Origin: Cordia subcordata
Taxonomy: Eukaryota > Streptophyta > Magnoliopsida > Boraginales > Cordiaceae
DNA length: 64,000 nucleotides
Assembly: GCA_028554755.1 (NCBI GenBank)
Contig: JAPTOF010000021.1
Span: forward strand, 3,087,501 to 3,151,500
Reading direction: 5' to 3'
A program made the position numbers and the translations under genes. Positions 1 to 11,639 of the stretch are shown piece by piece (within the stretch, counting starts at the first letter, position 1; every line of letters begins with the position of its first letter). The notes under the pieces are model-generated. The model made no database searches, was not told where the DNA came from, and was given only the letters and a program-made list of their open reading frames with translations.

Positions 1-349
1 GTAGTCAAATTTATGTTCTTCTTTCCCTTTGGAGTCTCAAAATTTGACATCTATTTGGATGACATTTTGATGTTTCAAATGTATATGAGTTTGAATTGAT
101 GATCTAATATTAGACAAATAATTGAAGGTATGTTTCTTTTTCCTTATATATATTTTTCTTTACCATGAAAAAAGAAAAATAAAAGAATAGACATGATTTA
201 TTTTAAGCAAAATATTTAAATTGGTGATAAAATTATTTTTTCAAAATTAAATATCACACGTGTGATGAAATAAAAAAGAAAATAAAAAAACTAACAATTC
301 ATTTTTTTTTAAAAAAGATAACAGTTTATTTATGAAACTACTTTTTTTT

Positions 350-692
350 ATCCAAATGACAATGATTAAAAGTGCTTCTGCATGTCTTTTTTGGTAATTT
401 AACTAAAAAAAGTGTTTTTATAGTTTTCTATCCAAATGACTGTTTCAGTTTAAAAAGCACTTCTTGCTGGATGAATCCAAATACAAAATAGCTTCTGTTA
501 CTGGTTAAAGCTCTTCAAAAAAGCTCTACAAAAATAGCACTTTAAAAAAAAGCCAATCCAAACGAGCCCTTAGTTTGGCTTCTAAAAGAGCAGAAACTCA
601 AAAAGAAGCTATATTAGCTTCTCAAAAGAAGCGTTTTTTTCAAAAGTTGTTAAAAAACGCTTTTGAAAAAAACTAATCCAAATGAGCACTAA
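350..692. repeat. MITE-like AT-rich repeats, at least two abutting copies
   Basis: A run of poly-A/T-rich sequence ends in the family signature 'ccaatccaaacgagccc' followed by tta (about 553-572). A second copy follows at once, from 'gtttggcttct' to 'aatccaaatgagcac' (about 573-690). Both look like the TIR-bearing Harbinger-like MITE family seen more clearly at 10,936 and 50,908. The 5' edge of the first copy is uncertain. No coding sequence is seen between 1 and 2,700. Confidence 0.4.
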
Positions 693-1086
693 CTATCATT
701 GCTACTCATAAACATTTATTTTCTAAATATGTTGGCAACTTATAAGTACATATTACGTAAACATATCATAACTTGCTTATAAGTAACTTTTTGTTCATAA
801 GTACGAGCTGCTTTTAAATACTTAAAAATAATTAAGCTTAACCAAACAGGCTCTAAATCTGTTGCCAATGAATTAATAAGGACTTGGAAAAAGAAAAACA
901 AAAAAAGTGTTGGGGATGGTAGGTAAGAACTAAGATACAAAAGAAGCAACCAAGAAGTCGTGGTCGATGGATCTTTTTCTAGCAGTCACCATTCACTCAT
1001 GAGAGATTGAAGGATGGTCGTCCATCTGCTACAAGGTTACCTCAGCTATTTGGAATTTTAGAGCTTACTGTGGGTGGAATAATCAT

Positions 1087-1089
<3 letters not shown>

Positions 1090-1125
<36 letters not shown>

Positions 1126-1134
1126 TTTTCCCCT
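1090..1134. repeat. (TA)n microsatellite followed by a poly-T run
   Basis: About 14 uninterrupted TA units run directly into a long T tract. It lies in the intergenic DNA upstream of the laccase. Confidence 0.8.
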
Positions 1135-1423
1135 TTTTTTGAAAGTTTAAGCTCACGGTTTTCTCGAGTTTTGCATATGAAACTTTCTTTCTTAAAGGAC
1201 CCTATTAATTCAATGTAAGCATTTTGACCAAATGTGATTTTTGTAGCGTAGGAGATCATCAATTTGATTATCGTTGGAAAATTGATCAGTTGAAAAGAAC
1301 TATACTATGGAAATTATTTTGTTAATGGTTTCTTAATTATTCAATATGTTCAAGTTCTTCTTATTCGTGTTTGAGCAATATATGTTAATTATCAATATCA
1401 TTATTGAGTTACCATTTCATTTA

Positions 1424-1720
1424 AAAGTTTAAGTTTATAAAAAAAAATTTAGTTATATTTATTTATTATACTTAACAGGCCCTCCCACTTAATTTAAAAG
1501 TTTAAATTGTAGAGAAAATTCAGTTATATTTATTTATTATACTTAACAGACCCTCTCATGTGTAGCTTGATTTGTTTAGAACTTGTATGTGGACAATTTA
1601 TAATTTTAAATGGGTGAAAGTAAGTTTCTTTGATACCATATTGAGTTACTACTTCATCTAAAAATTTAAGATTGTAGAAATAGTTTGGTTATATTTATTT
1701 ATTGTACCTAACAATCACAA
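1424..1720. repeat. Degenerate tandem repeat, about 75-bp unit
   Basis: The motif of 'ttaaaagtttaa' followed by 'ttatatttatttattatac' and 'ttaacaggccctc' occurs twice back to back (1424-1562). A third, more diverged copy lies at 1650-1720. The inverted complement of this motif reappears near 6180-6290 inside laccase intron 4. No open frame of interest. Confidence 0.5.
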
Positions 1721-1900
1721 TGGTGAAGCAAAACCATTTCAAAAATTTTTTCACTTGAATTTTTATTTTTTTGTGATATTTCTCTATTGAAAATTAATAG
1801 AGAAAAATTAGATTATTTTGGCTTTTCTAGAAACACAAATTCTTTAAACTCTATAAATTATATTGTTTATTCAGGGTCTTTTATGTTAATGATTCACTTA

Positions 1901-2030
1901 GAGGATGTTTGGCTTTGTTTTCTTTAAGCCAACTTTATTTGCTTATAAGCACAATTTGTCAAATAAGTAGATTTTATTTTTCTATTTATAAATAGGTTTG
2001 ACTAACTTATAAGCACCCCCAAACACCCTC
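1901..2030. mobile_element. Short MITE, TIR gaggatgtttgg / ccaaacaccctc
   Basis: The terminal inverted repeats GAGGATGTTTGG and CCAAACACCCTC face each other across about 130 bp, flanked by TTA on the left and TTTA on the right. A 3-bp TTA duplication and a G-rich TIR point to the PIF/Harbinger (Tourist-like) group. A related element lies at 6607-6727. Confidence 0.55.
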
Positions 2031-2437
2031 TTTACCTTTCATTTTTGACCCTTCTGATAACTAAGCCCATGATTTTTAAAACACGACAAATTAGTCTATT
2101 ACTTCTAATTGTTCGTTACAACATTAGTTTGCAGGTGAACAATTATCGAATAATCGACAATAAGACAAATTATAAAATAAAGTTAGACTTACCAGGCCCA
2201 ATAGTATTTTTCAAAATTATTAATCCACATGTGTGTCATATATCCAAATCGTTAATTTTCTAATAGTTTTTGATTTGATACTAATGACATCACAAATTAT
2301 AAGATAAAAGACGGTTATAAAATTAAGGGACTTATTTTGTCAAAAGGATGAAATATAAGAGATTAAATAGGTCATTAACATGAATTTTCCCCAAAATATG
2401 GCATTCCTCAAATAACAACCAGATGTTCATGAACTAT

Positions 2438-2655
2438 GGATCCGTTTGAATTGGCTTTTTTTAAAAATACTTTTTTAACAGCTTTTGAAAAATAATTTTT
2501 TTTGAGAAGCTAAAAATTCTAGCTTATAAAAAAAGCTGTATTTGAGCTTTTTTCAGAGTTTCAGTTATTTTGAAAGCCAAATCGAATAGTTATTACAAAT
2601 TTAATGTAACTTTTTTTAAAAAAAAAGTACGAAAAAAAGCCAATCCAAAGAGACC
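2438..2655. mobile_element. Harbinger-like MITE, 'gtttggattggc' family copy
   Basis: This copy runs from 'ggatccgtttgaattggc' to 'gccaatccaaagagacc'. It shares its whole length with the copies at 10,936, 12,672 and 50,908. The interior is poly-A/T with AGCTTTT and AAAAGCT motifs. The terminal bases have diverged and the target duplication is not perfect here. It lies about 180 bp upstream of the laccase start, so it could have sat in the old promoter. Confidence 0.55.
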
Positions 2656-2728
2656 TTATCTTATTCAAAGTTTGGAGCCGCAGAGAACTAGGTTTATTTG
2701 GAGCACACACAAGTGCGTATGATGAGAC

Positions 2729-2736
2729 TATAAATA
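2729..2736 (+). promoter_or_regulatory. Putative TATA box of the laccase
   Basis: TATAAATA lies 98 bp upstream of the ATG at 2834, a suitable distance for a core promoter plus a short 5' leader. The leader between them is pyrimidine-rich. Inferred from motif and spacing only. Confidence 0.45.
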
Positions 2737-2833
2737 AGCGCCGCTAGGTTGCGTTTCTTCATAGTAGAAAAAAGTGCTTTCTCTTTATTTCTTCGTTCAA
2801 TTCCTTCCTTTTTTACTAGTTTTGCCTTAGAAA

Positions 2834-2922
2834 ATGGCACGTCCAATGCTCTTGCTAGGATGCGCTTTGGTTTTCTAGTTTTAAGATATGCTTCTGCCGA
2901 TCTGATAGAGCACACTTTTTAT
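2834..2922 (+). pseudogene. Laccase exon 1 (signal peptide), frameshifted
   Basis: The ATG opens MARPMLLLGCALVF, then the frame shifts. From base 2875 the +1 frame gives LVLRYASADLIEHTFY and ends at a GTATGT donor (2923). One missing base near 2875 restores a hydrophobic signal peptide plus the mature N-terminus, which joins in phase to exon 2 ([10 protein letters not shown]). The missing base follows a T4 run, so an assembly error is possible. Confidence 0.7.
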
Positions 2923-3314
2923 GTATGTTCGAATATAATTGAAACTTCTTCCTTACTCGTTTTTGTAGTTTTTCCCATGGTTTACAAGCTGATCTTCTTG
3001 CGCTGATGATCTGCAAATCCCATTTCTTCTAGTAAGTAGTCCTGAAAAAGGAATGGAGTGAGGGGGAGGAGAACCAGAAGAACTGCAAAATCGACCAATT
3101 AACCGGATTACCTAATTACGCTTGACTAACCTAGAGCATGCATTGAAGCATGCTACTAAACACTTTTATAAAACGAAAATTTATTTCTTGTGATGATCAT
3201 CTTTGGAGACATTCGCTGATTTACATTTGATCAAATCGCAAAATAAAAAAACTGACAGATTTTGAGGAAAAAAAGAGGAATATTGACTGATGATGAAGTT
3301 TCCAATTGCTATAG

Positions 3315-3466
3315 GTTCATGATATCACCGTCCAGAGAATGTGCAAAGAGCAAGTCTTTACAACAGTGAATGGAAGCTTTCCTGGTCCAACAATATATGC
3401 TACGGAAGGTGACACTCTTGCTGTAAATGTTATCAACGAGTCCCCTTATAACATTACTATTCACTG
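3315..3466 (+). pseudogene. Laccase exon 2
   Basis: 152 bp, bordered by a TATAG acceptor and a GTAAGA donor. It encodes the first cupredoxin segment, with [20 protein letters not shown] and ending in NITIHW, whose His-Trp-His joins exon 3. The size and phase are those of canonical laccase exon 2. No stop within it. Confidence 0.85.
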
Positions 3467-3756
3467 GTAAGATCTTTGCAATAAAGCAATCAAAAGATAG
3501 CCAATTGAGCAAAGGGCTTTTTTTTTTTTTTTTTTCCAATTCTAAATGTTTCGTAGCTCAACAAAAACATTTTTCTACTCATTTTTGGAATTAGACAAAG
3601 AGGCACAAAAAGAAGAAAGCCTTGATGCTAAATTTTCAGGTAGTGTTGCTAAAAAAGGATCCCGTGGCCTTTTTTGTTGGTTTTCAGAACTCAAATATTA
3701 TATTCTGTTCATCTAGCTAGAAAAAGAAATAGAAAAGAAAACGACATCTACATATA

Positions 3757-3825
3757 TACAAACATACATACATATATATACATATACATACATACATACA
3801 TACATATATATATATATATGTATGT
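3757..3825. repeat. ATAC/TA-rich microsatellite in laccase intron 2
   Basis: Mixed (CATA)n and (TA)n tract inside the second laccase intron. Confidence 0.75.
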
Positions 3826-4383
3826 ATATGTACATTTTGTTTTCAGTTCTGATGCATGGTTTTCATAGTGCAATTGTCGATTTTTCTCACAAAGATCTAT
3901 TTCTTAATTAAAAAGTTTCTAACTTTTTCTTTTAGCATGTTTCGACATTTTTTACCCTTGATGTTCTCTTGTTCAAATGCATGATAATTCTCAAGTCTTA
4001 ATCACGAATAGATATTCTGTTGATCATTTTACTTAATTATTATTTATAGACTTTTGCGTGCAAGCCCTTAGTCTTTTTAATAAATCTAAACTTTCTCATC
4101 AGCTTTTCTAATAACATGAAAAAGTATGAGAAAATTATAAAGCATCCCATAATTTTATGACAAGTAATTATTTGGTAAGCTAGCAATGTGATAATGTTAT
4201 CATGGCTCATGCAAATGTTTTGACAAGTATGCAAAGTGACATGCTTCTAGAAGAATTTCATGTTGTCTCTAAAAACATTTCATGAATTATTCAAAAATTT
4301 TCGAAAGTTCTATTAAAAGAGAATAAACACTATCATTTATTGAAGTTATCAATACATGTAGTGACTTCGCAAATTTCTTGCAG

Positions 4384-4628
4384 GCATGGAGTGTTCCAAT
4401 TATTGAGTTGTTGGGCAGATGGACCTAAATATATAAGTCATTGTCCTATACGTCCTGAACATAATTACACTTATCGGTTTAATATAACTAGACAAGAAGG
4501 GACCCTTTTTTGGCATGCACACTCCGGCTTTTTCCGAGCAACTGTTCATGGTGCACTTGTTATTCATCCTAGGGCTGGCCGTTCTTACCCTTTCCCCAAA
4601 CCTTATAAGGAAGTCCAGATCATTATAG
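4384..4628 (+). pseudogene. Laccase exon 3
   Basis: 245 bp with a TTGCAG acceptor and a GTATTC donor. It encodes [20 protein letters not shown] and then [20 protein letters not shown], including the type-2/type-3 copper histidines, and ends in [13 protein letters not shown]. Most laccases have WWHAH; here it is FWHAH. The frame is open. Confidence 0.88.
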
Positions 4629-4950
4629 GTATTCATAAACGAATCAAGATTATCTCATATATATATTAATTGCTTTCTCATAGTAATATAAGAGGAAAGC
4701 TCAATTGTTCACATACATATAACATGATCTCAATTATTCACATATGAAACTCAAATATCAAAAAGTGAGCAAATAGGAAATAGGGAAAACATTTAAAAAA
4801 AAAAAAAAAACTCTTTTCAAGATATAAATTTTATAATTGATTAAGATAATATATATATATATATATTTAAATGGTTTAAGTTTTTCTCTCATATTCTATA
4901 ATAAAGCAATTGATGTGAGATAATGCAAATGATTAACAAATGCTAACTTT

Positions 4951-5190
4951 CCGCGAGTCATATTCAAATATCGTAATCAATATGAGAAGTAGGCAGAAAG
5001 AAATTTCACACCAAATGGAAAATAGCCAACAACGAGGGAGGGATGAGAATTTACCCCTAAAAGTGGTCCTCTGCGAGTCATATTCAAATGTTGTAATCAA
5101 TATGAGAAGTAGGCAGAAAGAAATTTCACACCAAATGGAAAATAGCCAACGACCAGGGGAGGCATGAGAATTTACCCTAAAAGTGGTCCT
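4951..5190. repeat. Perfectly phased 2 x 120-bp tandem duplication in laccase intron 3
   Basis: Units 4951-5070 and 5071-5190 have equal length and differ at only a few positions. The unit includes 'cgagtcatattcaaat' and 'atgagaagtaggcagaaag'. Because 120 is a multiple of three, open frames run through both copies on either strand, which explains the modest ORFs seen here. These are not genes. Confidence 0.85.
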
Positions 5191-5219
5191 ACAAGAACCC
5201 CGTTCATGCTCGATTTTAT

Positions 5220-5290
5220 GCATACATATATATACACATACATACATACATAATATATATATATATATATATATGCACACACACACACTC
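5220..5290. repeat. (TA)n / (CA)n microsatellite
   Basis: ATAC, TA and CACA repeats in laccase intron 3, directly after the 120-bp tandem duplication. Confidence 0.75.
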
Positions 5291-5953
5291 ACTTTTCCAA
5301 GGCAGAGAATCTAGCCAGTAATAGTGCTTAGAAAATATTCAAGCGTAATTTGCTTATTTCATGCCCTGGAGTTCAAAGAGGGAGGCTAAAAATTATATAC
5401 CACTCAAGATAAATGATTATGTCAAAAATTACTCCGTTTTATCGCATGAAAATAGGAGGGTCCGTTTTGTTTGAAAGAATTTTTTTCTTGAAAAAAAAAA
5501 AATCCAAATGTTTCCTTGTTTGATGATACCGTAAAATAAATGAACTAAATTTCTTTGTCAATGTTAAATTTTAAAAATAGTCAATTAAATTTTTTAATCA
5601 GGTTGTTAAGAAAATTTTTATGACACTGAATTTTTACACGACTTTATAGCTCAATTACTCATCTTTACACACATTCTCTCTCTTTCTCTTTCGCTCTGTC
5701 TTTCCCCCATTTTCCGGCTTGATAACAAAAAAAGAAAAATATATTTTTTATGGACAAATATGTTTTCCTATTAAGTTATTTTCTTCCATATAAATGGACG
5801 CTAAATGTATAATATTTGGGATAGATTGATGATATTGTAATCAAAGATTCCTATGCTATATGATACTGTTATCTTTATTGAATTAATTTTGCGTAGTGAG
5901 ATAAAGTTTCGGTTTGTTATGCATGTGTCTGATTTATGTTACTGTTATTGCTG

Positions 5954-6079
5954 GGGAGTGGTTTAACGTAAGTGTTGCTGATCTCGAAAAACAATTAATG
6001 GTGACGGGGAATGGACCTAATTTCTCTCAGGGTTTTACCCTAAATGGTTGGCCAGGCGATTTATATCCATGCTCTTCAA
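5954..6079 (+). pseudogene. Laccase exon 4, splice acceptor lost
   Basis: Encodes (G)EWFNVSVADLEKQLMVTG, then NGWPGDLYPCSS, and ends at a GTAAGT donor. It aligns with the EWWN...INGxPGxLYxCS block of laccases. The bases before the exon read TTATTGCTG, not an AG, so intron 3 lacks a usable acceptor at the conserved position. Confidence 0.8.
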
Positions 6080-6606
6080 GTAAGTATCATGCAGGTCATC
6101 GAAACAAAATATAACATTACAGTTTAAAAATCAAATGGTTTCAAGTTCAAAATGCATTATTATTCATTTAAAAATATTAAATTGTTCACATATAAACTTT
6201 CTAAATAAATCACACAGTTAAGTACAATAAATAAATATAACCAAACTTTCTATACAAGCTTAAAATTTTAGATGAGAGGGTAACTTAATACAAGTAAGTA
6301 TCATGTCATTAATTTTTATTGGTGCTTTCTTTTACTTTACTTTTCTAATCATAGTTTCCTTTTCTTTCTTTAATATATTTTTTTTTTGAAAAACATTCTT
6401 TCCTTTTAACCCATGATAGGTTGATGATGCAGATATGAATATTCTGATAATGTTATCATCACGGATATCATTTATAAATTAAACACATAATTATAATAAA
6501 ATAACCTAAATAATTTACTCAAATTCATACTACTAACCAGTTGGATAGATGTGGAAGTAAAGAGAAGGTGCACCTGGCTACTTTTAACTCGGGGCTTTTC
6601 TTGTTT

Positions 6607-6727
6607 AAGGGTGTTTGGCTTTGCTTATTTTGGGGGCTTATAAGCATTTAAAAAAAAGCACCATCTCACATATTTTTCATTATTTAGATGCTTATAAATA
6701 CCAAATAAATAAAGCCAAACACCCTCT
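6607..6727. mobile_element. Short MITE in laccase intron 4 (gggtgtttggct family)
   Basis: The inverted ends GGGTGTTTGGCTTTG and CAAAGCCAAACACCC-like (aaagccaaacaccct) enclose a palindromic 'gcttataagca' core. It belongs to the same group as 1901-2030. A related degraded copy lies at about 6811-6930. Confidence 0.55.
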
Positions 6728-7059
6728 TAGTCCAATACAACCACTATAATGCCAGCTTCCTGAGGTTTAAGCCATTTAAATATTTCAGATGTGATGTGTA
6801 AAAGATCTAGAGAGTGTTTGGTCTTATTTATTTGGTACTTATAAATAATAAATAGTAAAAAATATGTAAAAATTTTTTTTTTAAATACTTATAAACACTT
6901 AAAATAAGTAGAGGCAAATACCTTCCTAGTCGTCCTTGTTAAACAGTTCGTGCGGTCATATTTTCTTAAAGCCTTTTCAAAAAGTCTATTGATTGACTAA
7001 TGAAGTGAGCTGGGAGTGAAAAGGACAGTTAAAGAAAAAAGAGCAGAGGGCTTGTTCGT

Positions 7060-7780
7060 GTCCTGCTCAATAACACTTAAAAAAATAACTTTCGAAGTGC
7101 TTTTTAGTATTTTAGGCCAAAATATTATTTTTTTTTCAAGTTTTTTTAACTAGCTTTTAGTATTTATTTTTTCTTTTTTTTTTTGGGACAAGTCTACCCT
7201 TTCTGATCGAATGTTTTCAATAATCTTACTCTTTCTCCAACCTTTTCCTATATTTTTACTTTTTCTTTTTACAAATACAAATACAAATAATACAAAAATT
7301 AATTTCAAATTCTATATATCTACATCAAAATATACTGAAATTATAAGTTTTCTTAGTCTATTAATTATTTTTCTTTGACAAAATGAATTTTGAATCTATT
7401 AAAAACATATATTTTCTTCTAATATTTATACAGAAGCTTTATCAAAAAACTAATTTGATTCTGCTTTGATGATAAAATATTATTAACAAAAATGTATATC
7501 TAATTGTAAAATAAATTATCTTATTCGAATAATAGTAATAAGAATTATGATTACCATAATAATAATAACATGACATAAATGTCTTTTGTCAATCATTTTA
7601 CATTTATTACCTAATCTAATAACTAAATTTAAAGAACATATTTTGTTCAATCAATTAACTGAATAACTATCCCTTATCAGTTCAAATATAATAATTATTA
7701 TAAACTTGTCAAATAGCAATCAATATAATTAACTTAACAGTTAGTTATGCATAACATGCTCTTGGTTTAAATGAAAGAAA
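7060..7780. repeat. Dispersed AT-rich repeat, paralogous to 56778-57669
   Basis: Shares long collinear stretches with 56,778-57,669, such as the parts containing 'acaaaaattaatttsaaattcta', 'attatttttctttga' and the later 'aataataacatga'. It begins near 'cctgctcaataacac' and lies in the 2-kb intron 4 of the laccase. Probably a non-autonomous DNA element; its ends are not well defined here. Confidence 0.45.
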
Positions 7781-8050
7781 TAAGGAATCCAAATGACTTT
7801 TTCCCTTACTCATGTTATTTGCTCGTATTTTTAAAAGTCAACAACGGCACTACAGCGTTCCCATCAATTGATGGACGCAAAAGTGAGAATATTTGTGAGG
7901 GGTAGGTGCAATCAAAAAGCCAACATATACGATGATCAAAAGCATTGGAAAAATATGATATACATTTTTATTTTTCTTTTCCTTCTTTATATTTCGTGGT
8001 ATTATTTCCTTTTAGGGGTCGAGCTCATGTCACCGTGTAAGATCTAACAG

Positions 8051-8996
8051 AAAAATACTTAAAGAAAAAAACCATATCTACTGCGGATCATCAATGCGGC
8101 ACTTAATGTTCATATGTTTTTCAAGATAGCCAAACACAACATGACAGTCGTTGCAATAGACGCTTTTTATACCAACCCGTAACCCACAAACATAATTGTG
8201 CTCTCCCCCGGTCAAACCGTCGATGTCCTTGTGACAGCAGATCAACCATCCGCGCTATACTACATGGCAACACTTAGCTATCACCCTGTAAATAGTCCAA
8301 GATTTAGTCACACAACAGCAACTGCAATCTTTGCTTATGATGATGCCACAACATCAATGCCAATAATGCCAGTTTTACCTGACTATCATGATACTCCAAC
8401 AGCTCACAAATTCTTAACCGGCTTGACTGGGCTTGTTACTGGGCCGTTTTGGAATCGTGTTCCAGAAAAAATTGATGAGCATATGTTTATAACTGTTGCA
8501 CTGGGCATAGTTCCATGCACACAAGAAGATAAAAGACTTTGTCAAGGTCCATTAAATGAATTTGTAGCTGCTTCACTAAATAATATCTCCATGCAACTAC
8601 CTAGTAAGATGTCAGTGCTAGAGGCATATTACAACAAAGTTGATGGAATTTACGCAGAAGATTTTCCAGATTTTCCACCTTATAAGTTTAACTTCTCGAA
8701 TGAGGACTATAGATTCGATGAAGCATTTATATGGACCAAAAAAGCTGCGAAAGTGAAGAAGCTCAAGTACATTGCGACAGTTGAGATTGTACTGCAAAGC
8801 ACAGCTCTTGTGGCAATCGAAAGCCACCCTATACATTTGCATGGGTTCAACATTTTTGTGGTGGCTCAAGGCTTCGGTAATTTTGACCCGTCAAAAGATA
8901 GGAAAAAATTCAATCTTGTGAATCCACAGGTTCGTAACACGGTTACCATACCGGTAGGAGGATGGGCTATCATAAGATTTCAAGCAAATAATCCAG
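8051..8996 (+). pseudogene. Laccase exon 5, with extra base and in-frame stop
   Basis: After a TAACAG acceptor the frame reads KKYLKKKT. One surplus base near 8074 then shifts it to [11 protein letters not shown] and [12 protein letters not shown], followed by TAA at 8180-8182. The rest is open to 8996: SPGQTVDVLVTADQ, the central domain, HPIHLHGFNIFVVAQGFGNF and RFQANNPG at a GTATAA donor. The family normally has PYVT where the stop lies. The start of the exon looks eroded, with fewer residues before YLLR than usual. Confidence 0.85.
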
Positions 8997-9019
8997 GTAT
9001 AAACTATACATCATTGACC

Positions 9020-10076
9020 ACCCTGTAACCCTTCCAAATCCCCCACTGCCCTGTAACCCTTTGTTCCGAAATCCTTTGGTAGCAATATACAAATCTTTGT
9101 ACTTGAACCTATGAGTTTCATATTGAAGTTCCCACTCCTCAAGAACTTCGGCATACTTCCTCTTCCTTCTTACGATATAAACGATGCCTGAAATTGCTAG
9201 AAACATCGAAGCTATCAACATTACAGCAAACCAATTGTCAAGACTTTGGATTTCTCCTTCGGTCCAACTCTGGGAGGCTTATATAGCTGAGAAATATCAA
9301 GCTCCTCAGCCTTGCCATTCATCTTGAAGCTCCATCCAAGTATATAATGAGATGTAAACACAGAACCACTAGATGATTAGAATCCAATATACATTTGCGG
9401 ATATACAATTGACGAAATGTCATACTTTTCAAAGACAAAAGAGGAATACTTGGTTTATCAACTTCTAATGGACCTAATGTCACATTGATTTGTTTTGTGA
9501 CACCAGTATATTCTATCCAAACTCGTAGGGCTTGCCACTGATCAGAGACAGATTTTGAAACTTACCATTGCTGTCACAATAGCCAGCTGGTGCTGATTTT
9601 TCAGAGACCAAGCTGTTTATATCAACAACGACGTGATTATCATTAGTATCATTGAATTCCCTGCTTTCGATTGTATCAAGTTCCATTCCGATGACATGAT
9701 TGGTGGAATTTCCGTTGTTGGATCCATTGAACAGGCCAAGGTACTGGCTTGGAAGAGCTTCAGGAAGCCTCTTGTTGGAGCAATCACAAAGACAATCCCG
9801 TGACCACTCAGAGTTGGGTATTCAGACACTATGGCGAAAACGAAGGAGGTGGAAAAGGAAGAAGCTGAGCATTCTCCGAGTTCTTGAAGTTGACAGGACT
9901 TGGATAGAAGGCATGGCCCCTTTTTTGTACGGTGGCATTGTTTAGCTTCAACAGACCGTTTGACGTGATCTCTGCTATGCCGTCCAGGCTCGAAATCCAT
10001 GATAAGTAAATCCAATGTCTTCAGTGGCACCATTTAGAATATGCAGCAACAGCAGTATTACAAGGTTGAAAAACAT
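9020..10076 (-). pseudogene. LecRK copy 1: truncated, multiply frameshifted lectin receptor kinase
   Basis: Antisense to the laccase. The start is MFFNLVILLLLHIL (10,076-10,074 ATG), then a legume-lectin domain with several indels. A transmembrane segment and the juxtamembrane block [30 protein letters not shown] follow at 9221-9060. The reading ends in the kinase glycine loop (GSGGFGRV). All of the kinase after the glycine loop is gone, because homology stops where the laccase intron begins. Near 9,990 part of the conserved sequence after FTYHGFR is deleted. It is the most damaged of the four LecRK copies. Confidence 0.85.
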
Positions 10077-10935
10077 GGTCCAAATTTTGGTTCTGAAAAT
10101 GGTGTTGACAATTTCGTCTACTGAACTATGCAGCATTATAGTGCTGTATTGGATTGTTCAAGATAATAAGTCGAAACGAAGGCTTTTAACTATTCAAAAG
10201 TCATGATAATGTAATTCCACCCACCAGAGGAACCGCCTCTCAATTTTCCAGAGTCATTAATGCCATCCCTCCTTTTTTTTTTTTTTTTTTTTTTCGGTTA
10301 AACCCTCTCTCCATAGATTAAATCCATGATCAGATATCTGGGAAAAATAGTTTCAACCACTTGAGTTATTTCTCAATCCCGTCAATTTCCTCTTGCTGGA
10401 GTGGTCCATGTGGTATATTAATCAACTAAATGGATAACCACTCAGTTTACATTAGTTATTAAAATAGCTATATTCCTTTCCATCTTTTTCCTACCACATA
10501 TCATGAGTGCATACTATTTTTCAAGTTCCTACTTTTTCTAGCTCCATTCTACCGGCTGTTTATTTTTATATATTAATCGTTGTCTAAGAACTTAAAATTA
10601 TGATATAAATTTTAACGTACAAATACATTGAGGAAGCAATATTCCTTACCAGAACAAATTTAAATTGGCATAAGACAAATACGCAGACTCTTCTTAATTA
10701 ATTTTTATATCGAATCAAATTTTGTCCCGTCACATATTCCTTTGTTCTTTTTTTTTTTTTTTTGGGTCCCTTTTGTGGTCGACTGAAATTTTGCACTCAT
10801 ATATGAAGAATATTAGTGGTCCAAGTCCACCCTCGTACTCCAAAAACAAAAATCTCCATCAACTCCAACCCAAGACCGTTATTGTTGTTGTCCAATCCCT
10901 TCCGCAAGTTGAGCACGAATTACGACATTGACTTA

Positions 10936-11162
10936 GGATCCATTTGTATTGGCTTTTTTAAAAGAGTTTTTTTTAACAGCTTTTAAAAAATAATTTTTTT
11001 TAGAAGTTAAAAATTTTAACTTTTAAAAAAAGTTGTATTTAAACTTTTTTAGAATTTCAGATTTTTTAGAAACCAAATCAAATAATTATTACAAATTTAA
11101 TGTAACTTTTTTTAAGAAAAAAAATATTTTTTCCTTAAAAAAAACCCAATCCAAACAGGCCC
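10936..11162. mobile_element. Harbinger-like MITE with TTA target duplication
   Basis: 227 bp from 'ggatccatttgtattggc' to 'ccaatccaaacaggccc', with TTA on both sides (10,933-10,935 and 11,163-11,165). This fits the 3-bp TWA duplications of PIF/Harbinger elements. The sequence matches the copy at 50,908-51,135 over its whole length. No coding capacity. Confidence 0.7.
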
Positions 11163-11639
11163 TTAAGGTCATGAGAGAAGGAAAATACGTTTTGAAATAA
11201 TTACCTACTATTGCAAAAAGCTAATCAATTGCAAATTCACTATTGACATATTGCAATATATAATTATCTTTACTTAATTGATAAATTAATAATACAATAG
11301 TAAACTAATGATGTGAATATTTGGTAAAACATGCAACATAGAAAGACAAAAACATCATTGATTTATATATAACATGCAAAGTAATAAAATAAATTATGTT
11401 TTGAAATTAAATTATAAAATATAGATATAGTATATCAGTCTAATTGATAAAATCTAAATTTAACGTAATATATCCCAAATATAGAAAAATCTGATCCGTT
11501 ATGTTCAAAGACAAATATGGATTTTTAGTACCATTTAAAGTATATTATAAGTAAAATATTTTAATATAAAAATCAATTAGCTAGAATAGTTTTTTTATAT
11601 GATAATAATGATGTGCATGAAATGTTTATTGAACACCAA

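Larger units (their letters stand above)
2834..8996 (+). pseudogene. Laccase (multicopper oxidase) pseudogene, exons 1-5
   Basis: This is a secreted blue-copper phenol oxidase of the family that works in lignin and flavonoid polymerisation. Exons 1-5 are recognisable: 2834-2922 (signal peptide), 3315-3466, 4384-4628, 5954-6079 and about 8051-8996. The copper ligands HWHG (exon 2/3 joint), WHAH (exon 3) and HPIHLHG (exon 5) are kept. Exon 6, which carries the HCH cluster and the last type-1 copper ligands, is missing, because lectin receptor kinase DNA begins about 20 bp after the exon 5 donor. Other lesions are a one-base deletion near 2875, loss of the AG acceptor of intron 3 at 5951-5953, an extra base near 8074 and an in-frame TAA at 8180-8182. 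A functional enzyme is therefore not expected. The exon phases and lengths match canonical plant laccases of about 560 residues. I cannot assign a subclade. Confidence 0.85.

Noticed and set aside
4933..5292. 119-codon minus-strand frame and 75-codon plus-strand frame
   Set aside because: Both arise from the 2 x 120-bp tandem duplication and the adjoining microsatellite in a laccase intron.
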